A stretch of DNA of 64,000 nt, taken from positions 124,001 to 188,000 of the forward strand of contig CAVSDW010000011.1 of NCBI GenBank assembly GCA_963726665.1. Reading direction: 5' to 3'. This document shows positions 8,397-16,471 of this stretch, one piece after another. This DNA comes from RPQJ01 sp963726665. GTDB lineage: Bacteria > Pseudomonadota > Gammaproteobacteria > Steroidobacterales > Steroidobacteraceae. Positions within the stretch are counted from its first letter, which is position 1. Every line of letters starts with the position of its first letter. Under the pieces are notes generated by a model. It was not told where the DNA came from, searched no databases, and saw only the letters and a list, made by a program, of their open reading frames with translations. The translations under genes and the position numbers were made by a program.

Positions 8397-9137
8397 CTAA
8401 ATCATATACATGCCGCCGTTTACATGCAGCGTCTCGCCGGTCACGTAGCCGGCTTCAGGCGACGCCAGAAAGGCCACGGCATGCGCAATGTCCTCCGGCG
8501 ACCCCAGCCGCCCGAGCGGTACCTGGCCGAGGAGAGCCTCGCGAGTCTGCTCGTTCAGGGCGTCGGTCATGTCCGTCACGATGAACCCCGGCGCCACCAC
8601 GTTGACCGTGATGCCGCGGGAGCCCACCTCCCGCGCGAGACTCTTGCTGAAGCCGATCATGCCGGCCTTGGCAGCCGCGTAATTGCCCTGGCCCGCGTTG
8701 CCCATCACGGCCACCACCGAGGCGATGTTCACGATGCGCCCACGCCGGGCCTTCATCATGCCCCGGATCACGGCCTTGCAGGTCCTGTAGACGGACGTCA
8801 GGTCAGTGTCGAGCACGGACTGCCAGTCCTCGGGGCTCATGCGCAAGAGCAGGCCGTCGCGAGTCACGCCGGCGTTGTTCACCAGGATCGAGGGCGTTCC
8901 CTCCGCGGCTTCGATGTCCTTGAAGCAGCGATCGACCGACTCGGCATTCGATACGTCCAGCACGACCCCTCGTCCCTGGACCCCGGCGCCTGCAAGCATC
9001 TCTCCGATCGCGGCCGCGCCCTGCTCTGTGGTGGCCGTACCGATGACCTTCGCGCCGCGCCTGCCAAGCTCGAGCGCGATTGCCCGGCCGATGCCGCGCG
9101 ATGCGCCCGTGACGAGCGCCAGATCCTTTTCAAGCAT
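8397..9137 (-). CDS. fabG: 3-oxoacyl-ACP reductase FabG
   Basis: 246 residues, short-chain dehydrogenase. It reduces 3-ketoacyl-ACP with NADPH. Seen: TGASRGIG cofactor motif (10-17), NNAG (87-90), and the catalytic Ser140, Tyr153 and Lys157 in the NYAAAKAG region. The C-terminus GGMYMI is typical of FabG. It lies 4 bases after fabD. Confidence 0.95.
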   Translation of the reverse strand: MLEKDLALVTGASRGIGRAIALELGRRGAKVIGTATTEQGAAAIGEMLAGAGVQGRGVVLDVSNAESVDRCFKDIEAAEGTPSILVNNAGVTRDGLLLRMSPEDWQSVLDTDLTSVYRTCKAVIRGMMKARRGRIVNIASVVAVMGNAGQGNYAAAKAGMIGFSKSLAREVGSRGITVNVVAPGFIVTDMTDALNEQTREALLGQVPLGRLGSPEDIAHAVAFLASPEAGYVTGETLHVNGGMYMI

Positions 9138-9141
9138 TTCG

Positions 9142-10083
9142 TTACTCCCCGGCGGCTGCGAGCGCAGTCGCCAATGTTTCCGGATCGTCGATCGCCAGCA
9201 TCCTCAGGTCCGCGCGCCGCTCGATCCGCCTGTTGAGCGAGGTGAGCACCTTCCCGGGCCCGCACTCGACGAGCGTCGTGACGCCCGAGGCCAGCATGGC
9301 GCGCACCGTATCGGCCCAGCGTACGGGCTTGAAGAGCTGCTGGCGGAGCGCGGCGCGGATGCCAGCGGGGTTCTCGTGGCACTTCACGTCCACCGTGTAC
9401 ACGGCAGGCACGTTCGGCATCCGCAAATCGATCCCGGCCAGCCGCGCGGCGAGTTCGTCGGCCGCGCCGACCATGAGGCTGCTGTGGGATGGAACGCTCA
9501 CCGGCAGGGCCACGGCGCGCTTCGCGCCGCGCGCCTTCGCAGCCTCGATTGCGCGGGAAACCGCCGATGCATGGCCGGCGATCACGACCTGTCCCGGCGC
9601 ATTGAAGTTGACCGGCTCGACGACCTCGCCGCTGGCGGCCTCGCGGCACGCGGCACCGATCTCCGCGTCGTCGAGCCCGAGGATTGCCGCCATCGCACCC
9701 GTGCCGACCGGCACCGCGCGCTGCATCACCTGGCCGCGGTACCGCACGAGGTCGACTGCCACGCGGAAGTCGAGAGCGTCCGAGCATACGAGGGCCGTGT
9801 ACTCGCCGAGGCTGTGACCTGCCATGGCCACCGGGAGCGGGCCGCCGTGGCGACGCCACGCTCGCCAGGTCGCAACGCCCGCGGTGAGCATCGCGGGCTG
9901 TGTTCTCTCGGTCGCCCCGAGGTCCGACTCGGGCCCCTGCTGGCACAGCGCCCACAAGTCGTAACCGAGGACCAGCGAGGCCTCGTCGAAGGTCTCCCGC
10001 ACGACCGGCTCGGCTGCGGCAAGCGCCGCGAGCATCCCGACCGACTGCGAACCCTGGCCTGGAAAAACGAATGCCAGCGACAT
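9142..10083 (-). CDS. fabD: Malonyl-CoA:ACP transacylase FabD
   Basis: 313 residues. It loads malonyl groups onto ACP. Motifs: GQGSQ (9-13), nucleophile Ser91 in GHSLGEY, Arg near 116, His200 in SVPSHSSLM. The frame is open far upstream, but the ATG at 10083 directly precedes the conserved start SLAFVFPGQGSQ. fabH and plsX, which often precede fabD, are absent; rrtA sits there instead with a 41-base gap. Confidence 0.95.
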   Translation of the reverse strand: MSLAFVFPGQGSQSVGMLAALAAAEPVVRETFDEASLVLGYDLWALCQQGPESDLGATERTQPAMLTAGVATWRAWRRHGGPLPVAMAGHSLGEYTALVCSDALDFRVAVDLVRYRGQVMQRAVPVGTGAMAAILGLDDAEIGAACREAASGEVVEPVNFNAPGQVVIAGHASAVSRAIEAAKARGAKRAVALPVSVPSHSSLMVGAADELAARLAGIDLRMPNVPAVYTVDVKCHENPAGIRAALRQQLFKPVRWADTVRAMLASGVTTLVECGPGKVLTSLNRRIERRADLRMLAIDDPETLATALAAAGE

Positions 10084-10124
10084 GACTCTCCCCGGTGCGC
10101 GGGCCGCCCCTCGCGGCCGGCCGA

Positions 10125-10757
10125 TTATAGCGGCGTGCCGGCGCCCTGCCGTCGCCTCAGCAGCCACAGTGCGGCGACCCCGCCGCCGATGGCGCCGTAG
10201 CTGTGTGCCTCGACCACCACCGGCAGCGAAAGCGTGGCGCTCGTGAACGGCAACGGCCCCTGGAAATGCTCCCAGGCGAGCTTGGCGGCAAATAGCAGCG
10301 TGACTGCGATCGTGAGCGGATCGCGCGCCTTGTAGAGCCAGGCTACGAGGCCCGCGGCCATGCAGCCGTGCAGCACCCCCGAGAACCCGACGTACCATTC
10401 GATCTGCGGCTCGAACAGAATGAACCCAAGGTCGATCGCCGCGGTCGAAGCGAGGGTGACCACACACCAGCCGCGGCGCGTGTATTCGCCCGCGAAGAGC
10501 CACCACACGAGCGCAGCTCCCGCAAGGTTCCACGCGAGGTGGGCGGCATCGGCGTGGACCACGTGAGCAGTCACGAGCCGCCATGCCTCGCCCGAGAGCA
10601 CCGCGGTCCGCTCGTAGCGCAGCCACGCGCGCGCTCCCGGCCCGGCGAGCGATATGGCGGCGAGCGCCACGGCAAAACCCATTGCCGTGAGCCAGTTCGC
10701 ATCGCCATGCAGGGAGAAACGATTCCTCAAGCTGGGTCGGAGGTCGCATGCCGCCAT
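10125..10757 (-). CDS. rrtA: Rhombosortase (rhomboid-family intramembrane protease RrtA)
   Basis: 210 residues with about six hydrophobic segments. The serine motif GFSGVLHG (catalytic Ser126) and the histidine motif VVEAHSYGAIGG (His185) match rhombosortase rather than GlpG-type rhomboids. The family (TIGR03902) processes proteins bearing a C-terminal GlyGly-CTERM tail, which are typically type II secretion cargo. It lies between fabD, in the same direction, and the divergent gsp operon. That it cuts exported type II substrates here is inferred; no GlyGly-CTERM protein was found in the window. Confidence 0.82.
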   Translation of the reverse strand: MAACDLRPSLRNRFSLHGDANWLTAMGFAVALAAISLAGPGARAWLRYERTAVLSGEAWRLVTAHVVHADAAHLAWNLAGAALVWWLFAGEYTRRGWCVVTLASTAAIDLGFILFEPQIEWYVGFSGVLHGCMAAGLVAWLYKARDPLTIAVTLLFAAKLAWEHFQGPLPFTSATLSLPVVVEAHSYGAIGGGVAALWLLRRRQGAGTPL

Positions 10758-10801
10758 TTGCTATGATTCGACGACTCTACAGCCACGAGCGTGATCACGC
10801 G

Positions 10802-11278
10802 ATGAACTTCCCGCCAGCCGCCCGCCCGCCGGGCATTTCCCGACTTCGCGGACTGCCTTCACAGGCCTCCGGTTTCACCCTCATCGAGATCATGGTCGTG
10901 GTCGTGATCCTCGGCATTCTTGCGGCGCTCGTGGCGCCGAACGTGATCCGCCGCATCGACGATGCCCGCGTCACGAAGGCCCGGCAGGACATCCGGGCCT
11001 ACGAGACGGCGCTCAACCTCTATCGCATGGACAATTTCCGCTACCCGACGACCGACCAGGGGCTCGAGGCGCTGGTCAAGCGGCCCGCGGACCCGAATCT
11101 GCGCAACTGGAAGGAAGGCGGCTACATCGACGGCCTCAAGAAGGACCCATGGGGCAACGAGTACACCTACCTCGCCCCGGGCACCCACGGTGACTACGAC
11201 CTCTACACCCTGGGCGCCGACGGCCAGCCGGGCGGCGAGGGTCAAGATGGCGACATCGGTAACTGGAACATCGAGTAA
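10802..11278 (+). CDS. gspG: Type II secretion major pseudopilin GspG
   Basis: 158 residues. It builds the pseudopilus that pushes folded cargo through the outer-membrane secretin. The prepilin peptidase site is SG/FTLIE (cleavage after Gly24, Glu29 at +5), followed by one hydrophobic helix. The C-terminal calcium-loop segment with PWGNEY and DGQPGGEG is typical of GspG. An in-frame start further upstream is possible, but the ATG at 10802 gives a normal leader. It heads an overlapping gspGHIJKLMN operon. Confidence 0.93.
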   Translation: MNFPPAARPPGISRLRGLPSQASGFTLIEIMVVVVILGILAALVAPNVIRRIDDARVTKARQDIRAYETALNLYRMDNFRYPTTDQGLEALVKRPADPNLRNWKEGGYIDGLKKDPWGNEYTYLAPGTHGDYDLYTLGADGQPGGEGQDGDIGNWNIE

Positions 11279-11834
11279 TCCCATCCGGCCCTTGCGCGCC
11301 GGACGCCGTGCCTCGGGCTTCACGCTGCTCGAGGTACTGGTCGTCGTCGTCATCATCGGAATCATCTCCAGCATGGCGGTCGTCTCGATCAAGGTGCTCG
11401 GCGGCGACCACGAGATGGACCAGGAAGTTGCGAAGCTCGCAGCAGTGCTCGGACAGGCCCGTGAAGAAGCCATGCTCCAGGGACACGACTTCGGCCTGCG
11501 CGTGGACACGGGCGGCTACGACTTCCAGCGCTACGACACGCGCACCGAGCGTTGGGTGCAGGTGAGCGACGATCCCCTGCTTCGCGAGCGCACCCTGCCG
11601 GACGGCGTTGGCCTCGAGCTCAGGATGGAATCGCGCAACGTGATGCTGAAGCCGCGTGCAGCGCCGGCGGCGGGCCAATCGCTCTCCCCGCAGGTCGTGG
11701 TGCAGGCGTCGGGCGACCTCGTCCCGTTCGAAATACTGCTGCGCCGCGAGGGCACCGAAGAAGTGCGCCACGTCGCCGGCGCCGCGGACGGTCGCATCAC
11801 CGCGGGCAAGGGCGATGATCCAGCCGCGGGCTGA
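11247..11834 (+). CDS. gspH: Type II secretion minor pseudopilin GspH
   Basis: 195 residues. The prepilin site is SG/FTLLE (after Gly24, Glu29), followed by a hydrophobic helix and a beta-rich globular domain with the FGLRVDTGGYDFQRYD segment characteristic of GspH. The ATG at 11247 is preceded by GAGGG at good spacing and overlaps gspG by 32 bases; later starts would cut into the leader. GspH sits near the pseudopilus tip. Confidence 0.88.
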   Translation: MATSVTGTSSNPIRPLRAGRRASGFTLLEVLVVVVIIGIISSMAVVSIKVLGGDHEMDQEVAKLAAVLGQAREEAMLQGHDFGLRVDTGGYDFQRYDTRTERWVQVSDDPLLRERTLPDGVGLELRMESRNVMLKPRAAPAAGQSLSPQVVVQASGDLVPFEILLRREGTEEVRHVAGAADGRITAGKGDDPAAG

Positions 11835-12393
11835 AATCCGTTCCTGCGCCTCCGCTGCAGCCTCGGGCTTCACGCTCATCGAGGTGCTCGCGGCCCTCGT
11901 CATCGTCTCGCTCGGCATGCTGGGCGTGATCGAGGCCGTGACGCAGGAGGCGCGCAACGGCACCTACCTGCGCGAAAAGACCCTCGCGCACTGGATCGCG
12001 ATGAATGTCGTGACCGACCAGAGACTCAAGATCGCCCCGCCTCCGGTCGCGGAGTCCTCCGACGACGTCGAATTCGCCGGGCGACGCTGGCACTGGACCA
12101 TGAAGGTCACTCAGACCCAGGTGCAGAGCCTTCGGCGGATGGACGTCACGGTACGCCCCGCGGAATCTCGCGACGGCGTCGCGCTCGCGACCGTCACCGG
12201 CTTCTACGGCACCGCCGTGGGCCCGGCAGGCGGCACCGACATCCAGTGGAACGGCCCGCCCGGTGGCGCACCGGGACAGAGCGATCCCGAAACCGGTGAC
12301 GAGCCGAGCAGCGGCAAGCCGCCGACCCGGCCTCCCCGTCAACCCCCGGCGGGAACCAATCCGCCCACGATGCCGCCGCAGGAGGACGATTGA
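11815..12393 (+). CDS. gspI: Type II secretion minor pseudopilin GspI with Pro-rich tail
   Basis: 192 residues. The prepilin site is SG/FTLIE (after Gly18, Glu23). The ordinary GspI fold ends near residue 140; then about 50 residues rich in Pro, Gly and charged residues follow to the stop, absent from typical GspI of roughly 120-130 residues. GspI nucleates the tip complex with GspJ and GspK. The start overlaps gspH by 20 bases and the stop overlaps the gspJ TTG start. Confidence 0.87.
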   Translation: MIQPRAEIRSCASAAASGFTLIEVLAALVIVSLGMLGVIEAVTQEARNGTYLREKTLAHWIAMNVVTDQRLKIAPPPVAESSDDVEFAGRRWHWTMKVTQTQVQSLRRMDVTVRPAESRDGVALATVTGFYGTAVGPAGGTDIQWNGPPGGAPGQSDPETGDEPSSGKPPTRPPRQPPAGTNPPTMPPQEDD

Positions 12394-13007
12394 CCGCATT
12401 ACGCCGCAGCGCCGGGTTCACGCTGATGGAGCTGCTGGTCGCAGTTGCGATCTTCGCAGTGGTCAGCGCGCTCGCGTTGACCGGCTTCACGCAGTTACAG
12501 CGTCAGAGCGAGTACGCGGCGCAGCGACTCGATCGCACGCGTGAAGTGCAGCGTGCGATGCAGATGCTGGCGCTCGATCTCGAACAGGTCGAGCCGCGTG
12601 CGATCCGCGAGCCGCTGGGCGAAACGCGATTGCCCGCCCTGTCGGTCGCGGTTGCCGCGCAGTACGGCCTGGAACTGACTCGGGCGGGCTGGAGCAATAC
12701 GGCCGGACTGCAGCGACCAACCCTTCAGCGCGTCGGATACAGGCTCGACAATCAGGACCTCTGGCGTGACCACTGGCCGACGCTGGACCGCACCATGTCG
12801 GTCGAACCGGTGAAGGAGAAACTCCTGACGGGCGTGAGATCCGTGACATTCAGGGTCATGGACGGCAGCCGGAACTGGCTGGACCACTGGCCCGAGACAC
12901 AGGCCGTGGACCAGGCGGCGGTGCGCCTGCGACCGGCCGCGGTCGAAGTCACGATCGAGTTGGAGGACTGGGGCACGATCCGTCGGCTGGTCGAGGTTCC
13001 GGGATGA
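12390..13007 (+). CDS. gspJ: Type II secretion minor pseudopilin GspJ
   Basis: 205 residues. The prepilin site is AG/FTLME (after Gly9, Glu14). The globular part has the usual late segment VTFRVMDGSRNWLDHWP. The start is a TTG in a TTGA overlap with gspI; there is no ATG between it and the cleavage site, so TTG is well supported. GspJ is a component of the tip trimer. Confidence 0.9.
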   Translation: MTALRRSAGFTLMELLVAVAIFAVVSALALTGFTQLQRQSEYAAQRLDRTREVQRAMQMLALDLEQVEPRAIREPLGETRLPALSVAVAAQYGLELTRAGWSNTAGLQRPTLQRVGYRLDNQDLWRDHWPTLDRTMSVEPVKEKLLTGVRSVTFRVMDGSRNWLDHWPETQAVDQAAVRLRPAAVEVTIELEDWGTIRRLVEVPG

Positions 13008-13960
13008 GCACCGCAGGCCGGTTCAACACGCCGAAAGCACAGCGTGGCGTGGCCCTCATCACCGCGGTGCTCATGGTCGCCCTCGCGACGATACTCGCGG
13101 TGAACGTGATCTACCGCGGCATGCTGGACCAGCGTCGCGCCGGGACCTTGTTCGCGCTCGACCAGGCTTTCGAGGTCGCCCTCGGCGCCGAGGCCTGGGC
13201 CGCCGAAGTCCTGCAGCGCGACCAGCAGCAATCGCAGGGCGACAACTATGCCGAAAACTGGGCTAAGCCCCTCCCGCCACTGCCCGTCGAGGGTGGCACC
13301 GTCTCGGGCCGGCTCGTCGACCTGCAGGGCCGTTTCAACCTGAACAGCCTGGTTTTCCCCGACGGCACGACGAATCCGGACGCGGTGCAGCAGCTCGCGC
13401 GGATCCTGGTATCGCTGGACCTCGAACCGGGTTGGGCGTCCACGATGGCCGACTGGATCGATGAGGACACGCAGCCGGGATTTCCAGACGGCGCGGAAGA
13501 CACCGTCTACACCGGGCAGAACCCGCCGTATCTTGCGGCGAACATGCCCATCACGAGGGCGAGCGAACTTCTGTCGCTGCCGGGCTTCGGCGCCGAGCGC
13601 TACGCGAAGCTCAAGCCTTTCGTAACCGCGCTGCCGGTGGGCACCACGCTCAATGTCTGCACTGCACCCGGCATCGTGCTCGACGCGCTCAGCGAGAATG
13701 TGCGCGAGTTCGGACTCAATCCCGAGGATCTCGCCAAGCGTCGCGAGGGTGGCTGTTTCCCGACCCTGAACGACCTGCGAGGCGCGCTGGGAGACGCCGA
13801 TTACAACAAGGTCAAGGACTCGATCTCTGAATCGAGCAAGTACTTTGGTGCTACGGTATGGGTCACTATTGGCACCACTGATTTCACGCTGTACAGTCTG
13901 CTCGTGCGCGGCCAGGGTGGACTTGTGCGTCCGCAGTTGCGCAGTATCGGAACCGAATGA
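13004..13960 (+). CDS. gspK: Type II secretion minor pseudopilin GspK
   Basis: 318 residues, the large minor pseudopilin that caps the tip. After a basic leader, cleavage is expected in QRG/VALITAVLMV (after Gly15). Position +5 is Thr instead of Glu, which is normal for GspK. A two-lobe helical domain follows, with helix-hairpin-helix-like SLPGF. The start overlaps gspJ (ATGA). Confidence 0.92.
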   Translation: MSTAGRFNTPKAQRGVALITAVLMVALATILAVNVIYRGMLDQRRAGTLFALDQAFEVALGAEAWAAEVLQRDQQQSQGDNYAENWAKPLPPLPVEGGTVSGRLVDLQGRFNLNSLVFPDGTTNPDAVQQLARILVSLDLEPGWASTMADWIDEDTQPGFPDGAEDTVYTGQNPPYLAANMPITRASELLSLPGFGAERYAKLKPFVTALPVGTTLNVCTAPGIVLDALSENVREFGLNPEDLAKRREGGCFPTLNDLRGALGDADYNKVKDSISESSKYFGATVWVTIGTTDFTLYSLLVRGQGGLVRPQLRSIGTE

Positions 13961-13975
13961 CTCCCCCGAGGCCCG

Positions 13976-15199
13976 ATGTCTGAGACGCTGGTGATCCGCC
14001 TGCGCGCCGCTGATGGAGCGCAGGCTTCGTGGCTCTTGATCGATGCCAATGGGGCGCGCTCGGGCCCGGTCCAGACGGGCCCTCTCCCGGACGCGCTGAG
14101 CCTCGCCCAGGGGCGTCCCGTCGTGGTTCTCGTCCCGGGCAGCGAAGTGACTTTCGCCGAGCCAGAGTTGCCGTTGCGCAGCGGTTCGCGCCTCACCCAG
14201 GCGGTTCCCTTCGCACTCGAGGAACAACTGGCTTCGGACGTCGAGGGACTCCATTTTGCAATCGGTGCCCGGGCCACCGGTGCGGCCGCGACGCCGGTCG
14301 CCATCGTCTCCCGGGCCCTCATGGACCGATGGCTCGAGGCCTGCGAGGCTGCGGGCATACACCCGGACGTCGTCTATGCCGACACGGCCGTCGTGCCGGT
14401 CGCCGCCGGAGGCAGCACCCTGCTGCTCGACGGGGAGACGATCCACGTCCGGCGCGAGGGCTCCGTACCCTTCGTGCTCGATGCCGACCCGATGGCGGAC
14501 GCGCTCACGCTCGCGCTGGATGCGCGCGGCGACGCCACGGGGCCGGTCACGTTCTTCGCCGCGCCGGCCGAATACGAAAGGCATCGCGAAACCATAGAGG
14601 GCTTGCGCGGGCGCACCTCCTCCCTGCAGGTGAAGTTGCTGCCGGACGGTCCCTTGCCGCTGCTTGCGGCCCAGTCCCTGCAGGGCACAGCCCTGAACCT
14701 CCTCCAGGGTCCGTACGCAGCGCGCTCCTCCCTCGCAACCGGACTGCGCCGCTGGCGCCTGCCGTTGGCGCTGGCCGCCGCGACGGCGCTGGTCTTCGTC
14801 ACGGCGCAGCTCGTATCCGCGTGGCAGTTCTCGCGAACCGAGAAGGCGCTGGACGCGGAGATGACGAAGTTGTTCACACAGACGATGCCGGGGCAGAAAA
14901 TCGTCGACCCGCGCGCCCAGATGCAGGGCGTGCTCGGTGACGGCGGCGGCGGCGGCGCGCTGCTGCCCGTACTGTCCGCCCTGTCCCGGGCGCTCGCCGG
15001 TACTCCGCAGGCGCGGGTGCAATCCATCAGCTACCGCGGCGAAGTCGTGGAGTTGCAACTGATGGCTCCGTCGGTCGGATCGCTCGACGCCGTCAAGCAG
15101 GCCATCAGCACCGGTGGCATGAGCGCGGAACTGCAGTCGGCGACGCCGCGCGGCGCGCAGGTCGAAGGCCGGCTCGTCATCAAGGTGAGGCCGTCATGA
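13976..15199 (+). CDS. gspL: Type II secretion inner-membrane protein GspL
   Basis: 407 residues. The N-terminal actin-like cytoplasmic domain, which binds the GspE ATPase, spans about 1-240; one membrane segment lies near 258-278; a periplasmic ferredoxin-like domain follows. The partner gspE is not in this window. The gene overlaps gspM by 4 bases. Confidence 0.9.
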   Translation: MSETLVIRLRAADGAQASWLLIDANGARSGPVQTGPLPDALSLAQGRPVVVLVPGSEVTFAEPELPLRSGSRLTQAVPFALEEQLASDVEGLHFAIGARATGAAATPVAIVSRALMDRWLEACEAAGIHPDVVYADTAVVPVAAGGSTLLLDGETIHVRREGSVPFVLDADPMADALTLALDARGDATGPVTFFAAPAEYERHRETIEGLRGRTSSLQVKLLPDGPLPLLAAQSLQGTALNLLQGPYAARSSLATGLRRWRLPLALAAATALVFVTAQLVSAWQFSRTEKALDAEMTKLFTQTMPGQKIVDPRAQMQGVLGDGGGGGALLPVLSALSRALAGTPQARVQSISYRGEVVELQLMAPSVGSLDAVKQAISTGGMSAELQSATPRGAQVEGRLVIKVRPS

Positions 15200-15690
15200 A
15201 CCCGAGGCACTGGATCGAAAGCCTCGCGCCTCGCGAACGCAGGCTGGTCTACGCCGCTGCAGCGGTCGGCGCGGTCGCCCTGCTCTACGTTGGAGTCGCG
15301 CTGCCGCTCGAGCGCCTGCATGCGCGGCAGGCCGCGCGCGTAGAGAAGAAGACCGCGGACCTCGCCTGGATGCGTCAGGCGGCACCGCAGGTCGCGGCGG
15401 TCGCGGGCAGGAGCGGTGGCGCGGGCGAGGAATCGCTCGTGGTCCTCGTCGACCGGACGGGTCGCATGTCGGGGCTCGGCAACTCGGTGCGGGACCAGAA
15501 TCCGAGCGGTGCGAACGGCCTGAGGCTGCGCATCGAGGGCGCATCGTTCGACGCCATGGTCGCCTGGCTCGCAAGCCTCCAGCAGCAGTACGGCGTGAGT
15601 GTCTCGGACGCGACCATCGCCGCCACGACGGCTCCCGGCCTCGTCAACGCCAGCATCACGCTCACGCATGGCGCGCGCGCCGCGCCGTGA
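15196..15690 (+). CDS. gspM: Type II secretion assembly protein GspM
   Basis: 164 residues. A short cytoplasmic stretch, one membrane segment (about 18-36), then a small periplasmic ferredoxin-like domain. It partners GspL in the inner-membrane platform. Its order after gspL and the 4-base overlap confirm the call, since the sequence itself is poorly conserved. Confidence 0.87.
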   Translation: MNPRHWIESLAPRERRLVYAAAAVGAVALLYVGVALPLERLHARQAARVEKKTADLAWMRQAAPQVAAVAGRSGGAGEESLVVLVDRTGRMSGLGNSVRDQNPSGANGLRLRIEGASFDAMVAWLASLQQQYGVSVSDATIAATTAPGLVNASITLTHGARAAP

Positions 15691-16471
15691 TCCGACGGCG
15701 CGCGGTGAGCCCGGCGCCGCGAGGAATTTCGGCAAGCTCCTGACCGTCGGCCTCGCCGCCCTCGCCTGTTTTGCCGTCGCCACGCTCCCGGCCAGCCTGG
15801 TCTCCGGACCGCTCCAGCGCTCAGGGATCTCGGCCGCGGCCTATTCAGGGACGATCTGGTCGGGCGTCGCAAGCGACGTCGCCTGGCAAGGTGCCACGCT
15901 GGGCGAACTGCGCTGGCACGCCCATCCCATGGCGCTGCTGCGCGCGCACGCCGCCGCAGACGTCACATTCGCTCGATCCGACGGTTCGGCCAGCGCATCG
16001 GTCGCGGCGGGCCTCGGTGGGACGATCGACCTTTCGAACGTGCGACTCGACCTTCCGATCGAGTTCCTGGCGCAGGTCATGCCGGGCATGGCGCGCAATT
16101 GGCACGGCAGGGCGAGCGGCGAGTTCAGAGAATTCAAGCTGGTGTCCGGCTGGCCGGTCGCGGCCCAGGGCACCCTCCACCTGAGTGATCTCGTCATGCC
16201 CCAACTGGGCCAGGTCACGATTGGAAGCTTCGAGATCGTCGCCCCCGATCCGGGGACTTCGTCGACCGACGTCACGGCGCGCGTTGTCGACAAGGAGGGT
16301 CCCCTGTCGCTGGATGCGGTGCTGACCCTGGCTCCCGGCCGCAACTTTGATCTTCAGGGCACGGTGGCGCCGCGCGACGGCGCGCCGCCCGACCTGGTTC
16401 GCTCGCTCGAGTTTCTGGGCCCCGCGGACTCGGAGGGCCGCCGTCAATTCGGCGTGAGCGGGACGTTCTAG
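15668..16471 (+). CDS. gspN: Type II secretion protein GspN
   Basis: 267 residues, one N-terminal membrane segment (about 26-45) and a beta-rich periplasmic domain of the GspN family. It is an accessory factor present in only some systems. The ATG at 15668 overlaps gspM by 23 bases. Its TAG stop shares the palindrome CTAG with the stop of the convergent helicase gene. Confidence 0.83.
   Translation: MARAPRRDPTARGEPGAARNFGKLLTVGLAALACFAVATLPASLVSGPLQRSGISAAAYSGTIWSGVASDVAWQGATLGELRWHAHPMALLRAHAAADVTFARSDGSASASVAAGLGGTIDLSNVRLDLPIEFLAQVMPGMARNWHGRASGEFREFKLVSGWPVAAQGTLHLSDLVMPQLGQVTIGSFEIVAPDPGTSSTDVTARVVDKEGPLSLDAVLTLAPGRNFDLQGTVAPRDGAPPDLVRSLEFLGPADSEGRRQFGVSGTF

Noticed and set aside
10739..10767. 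TATGAT as a -10 for gspG
   Set aside because: The six bases fit, but no acceptable -35 lies 15-19 bases upstream and it overlaps the rrtA start region; not strong enough to list.
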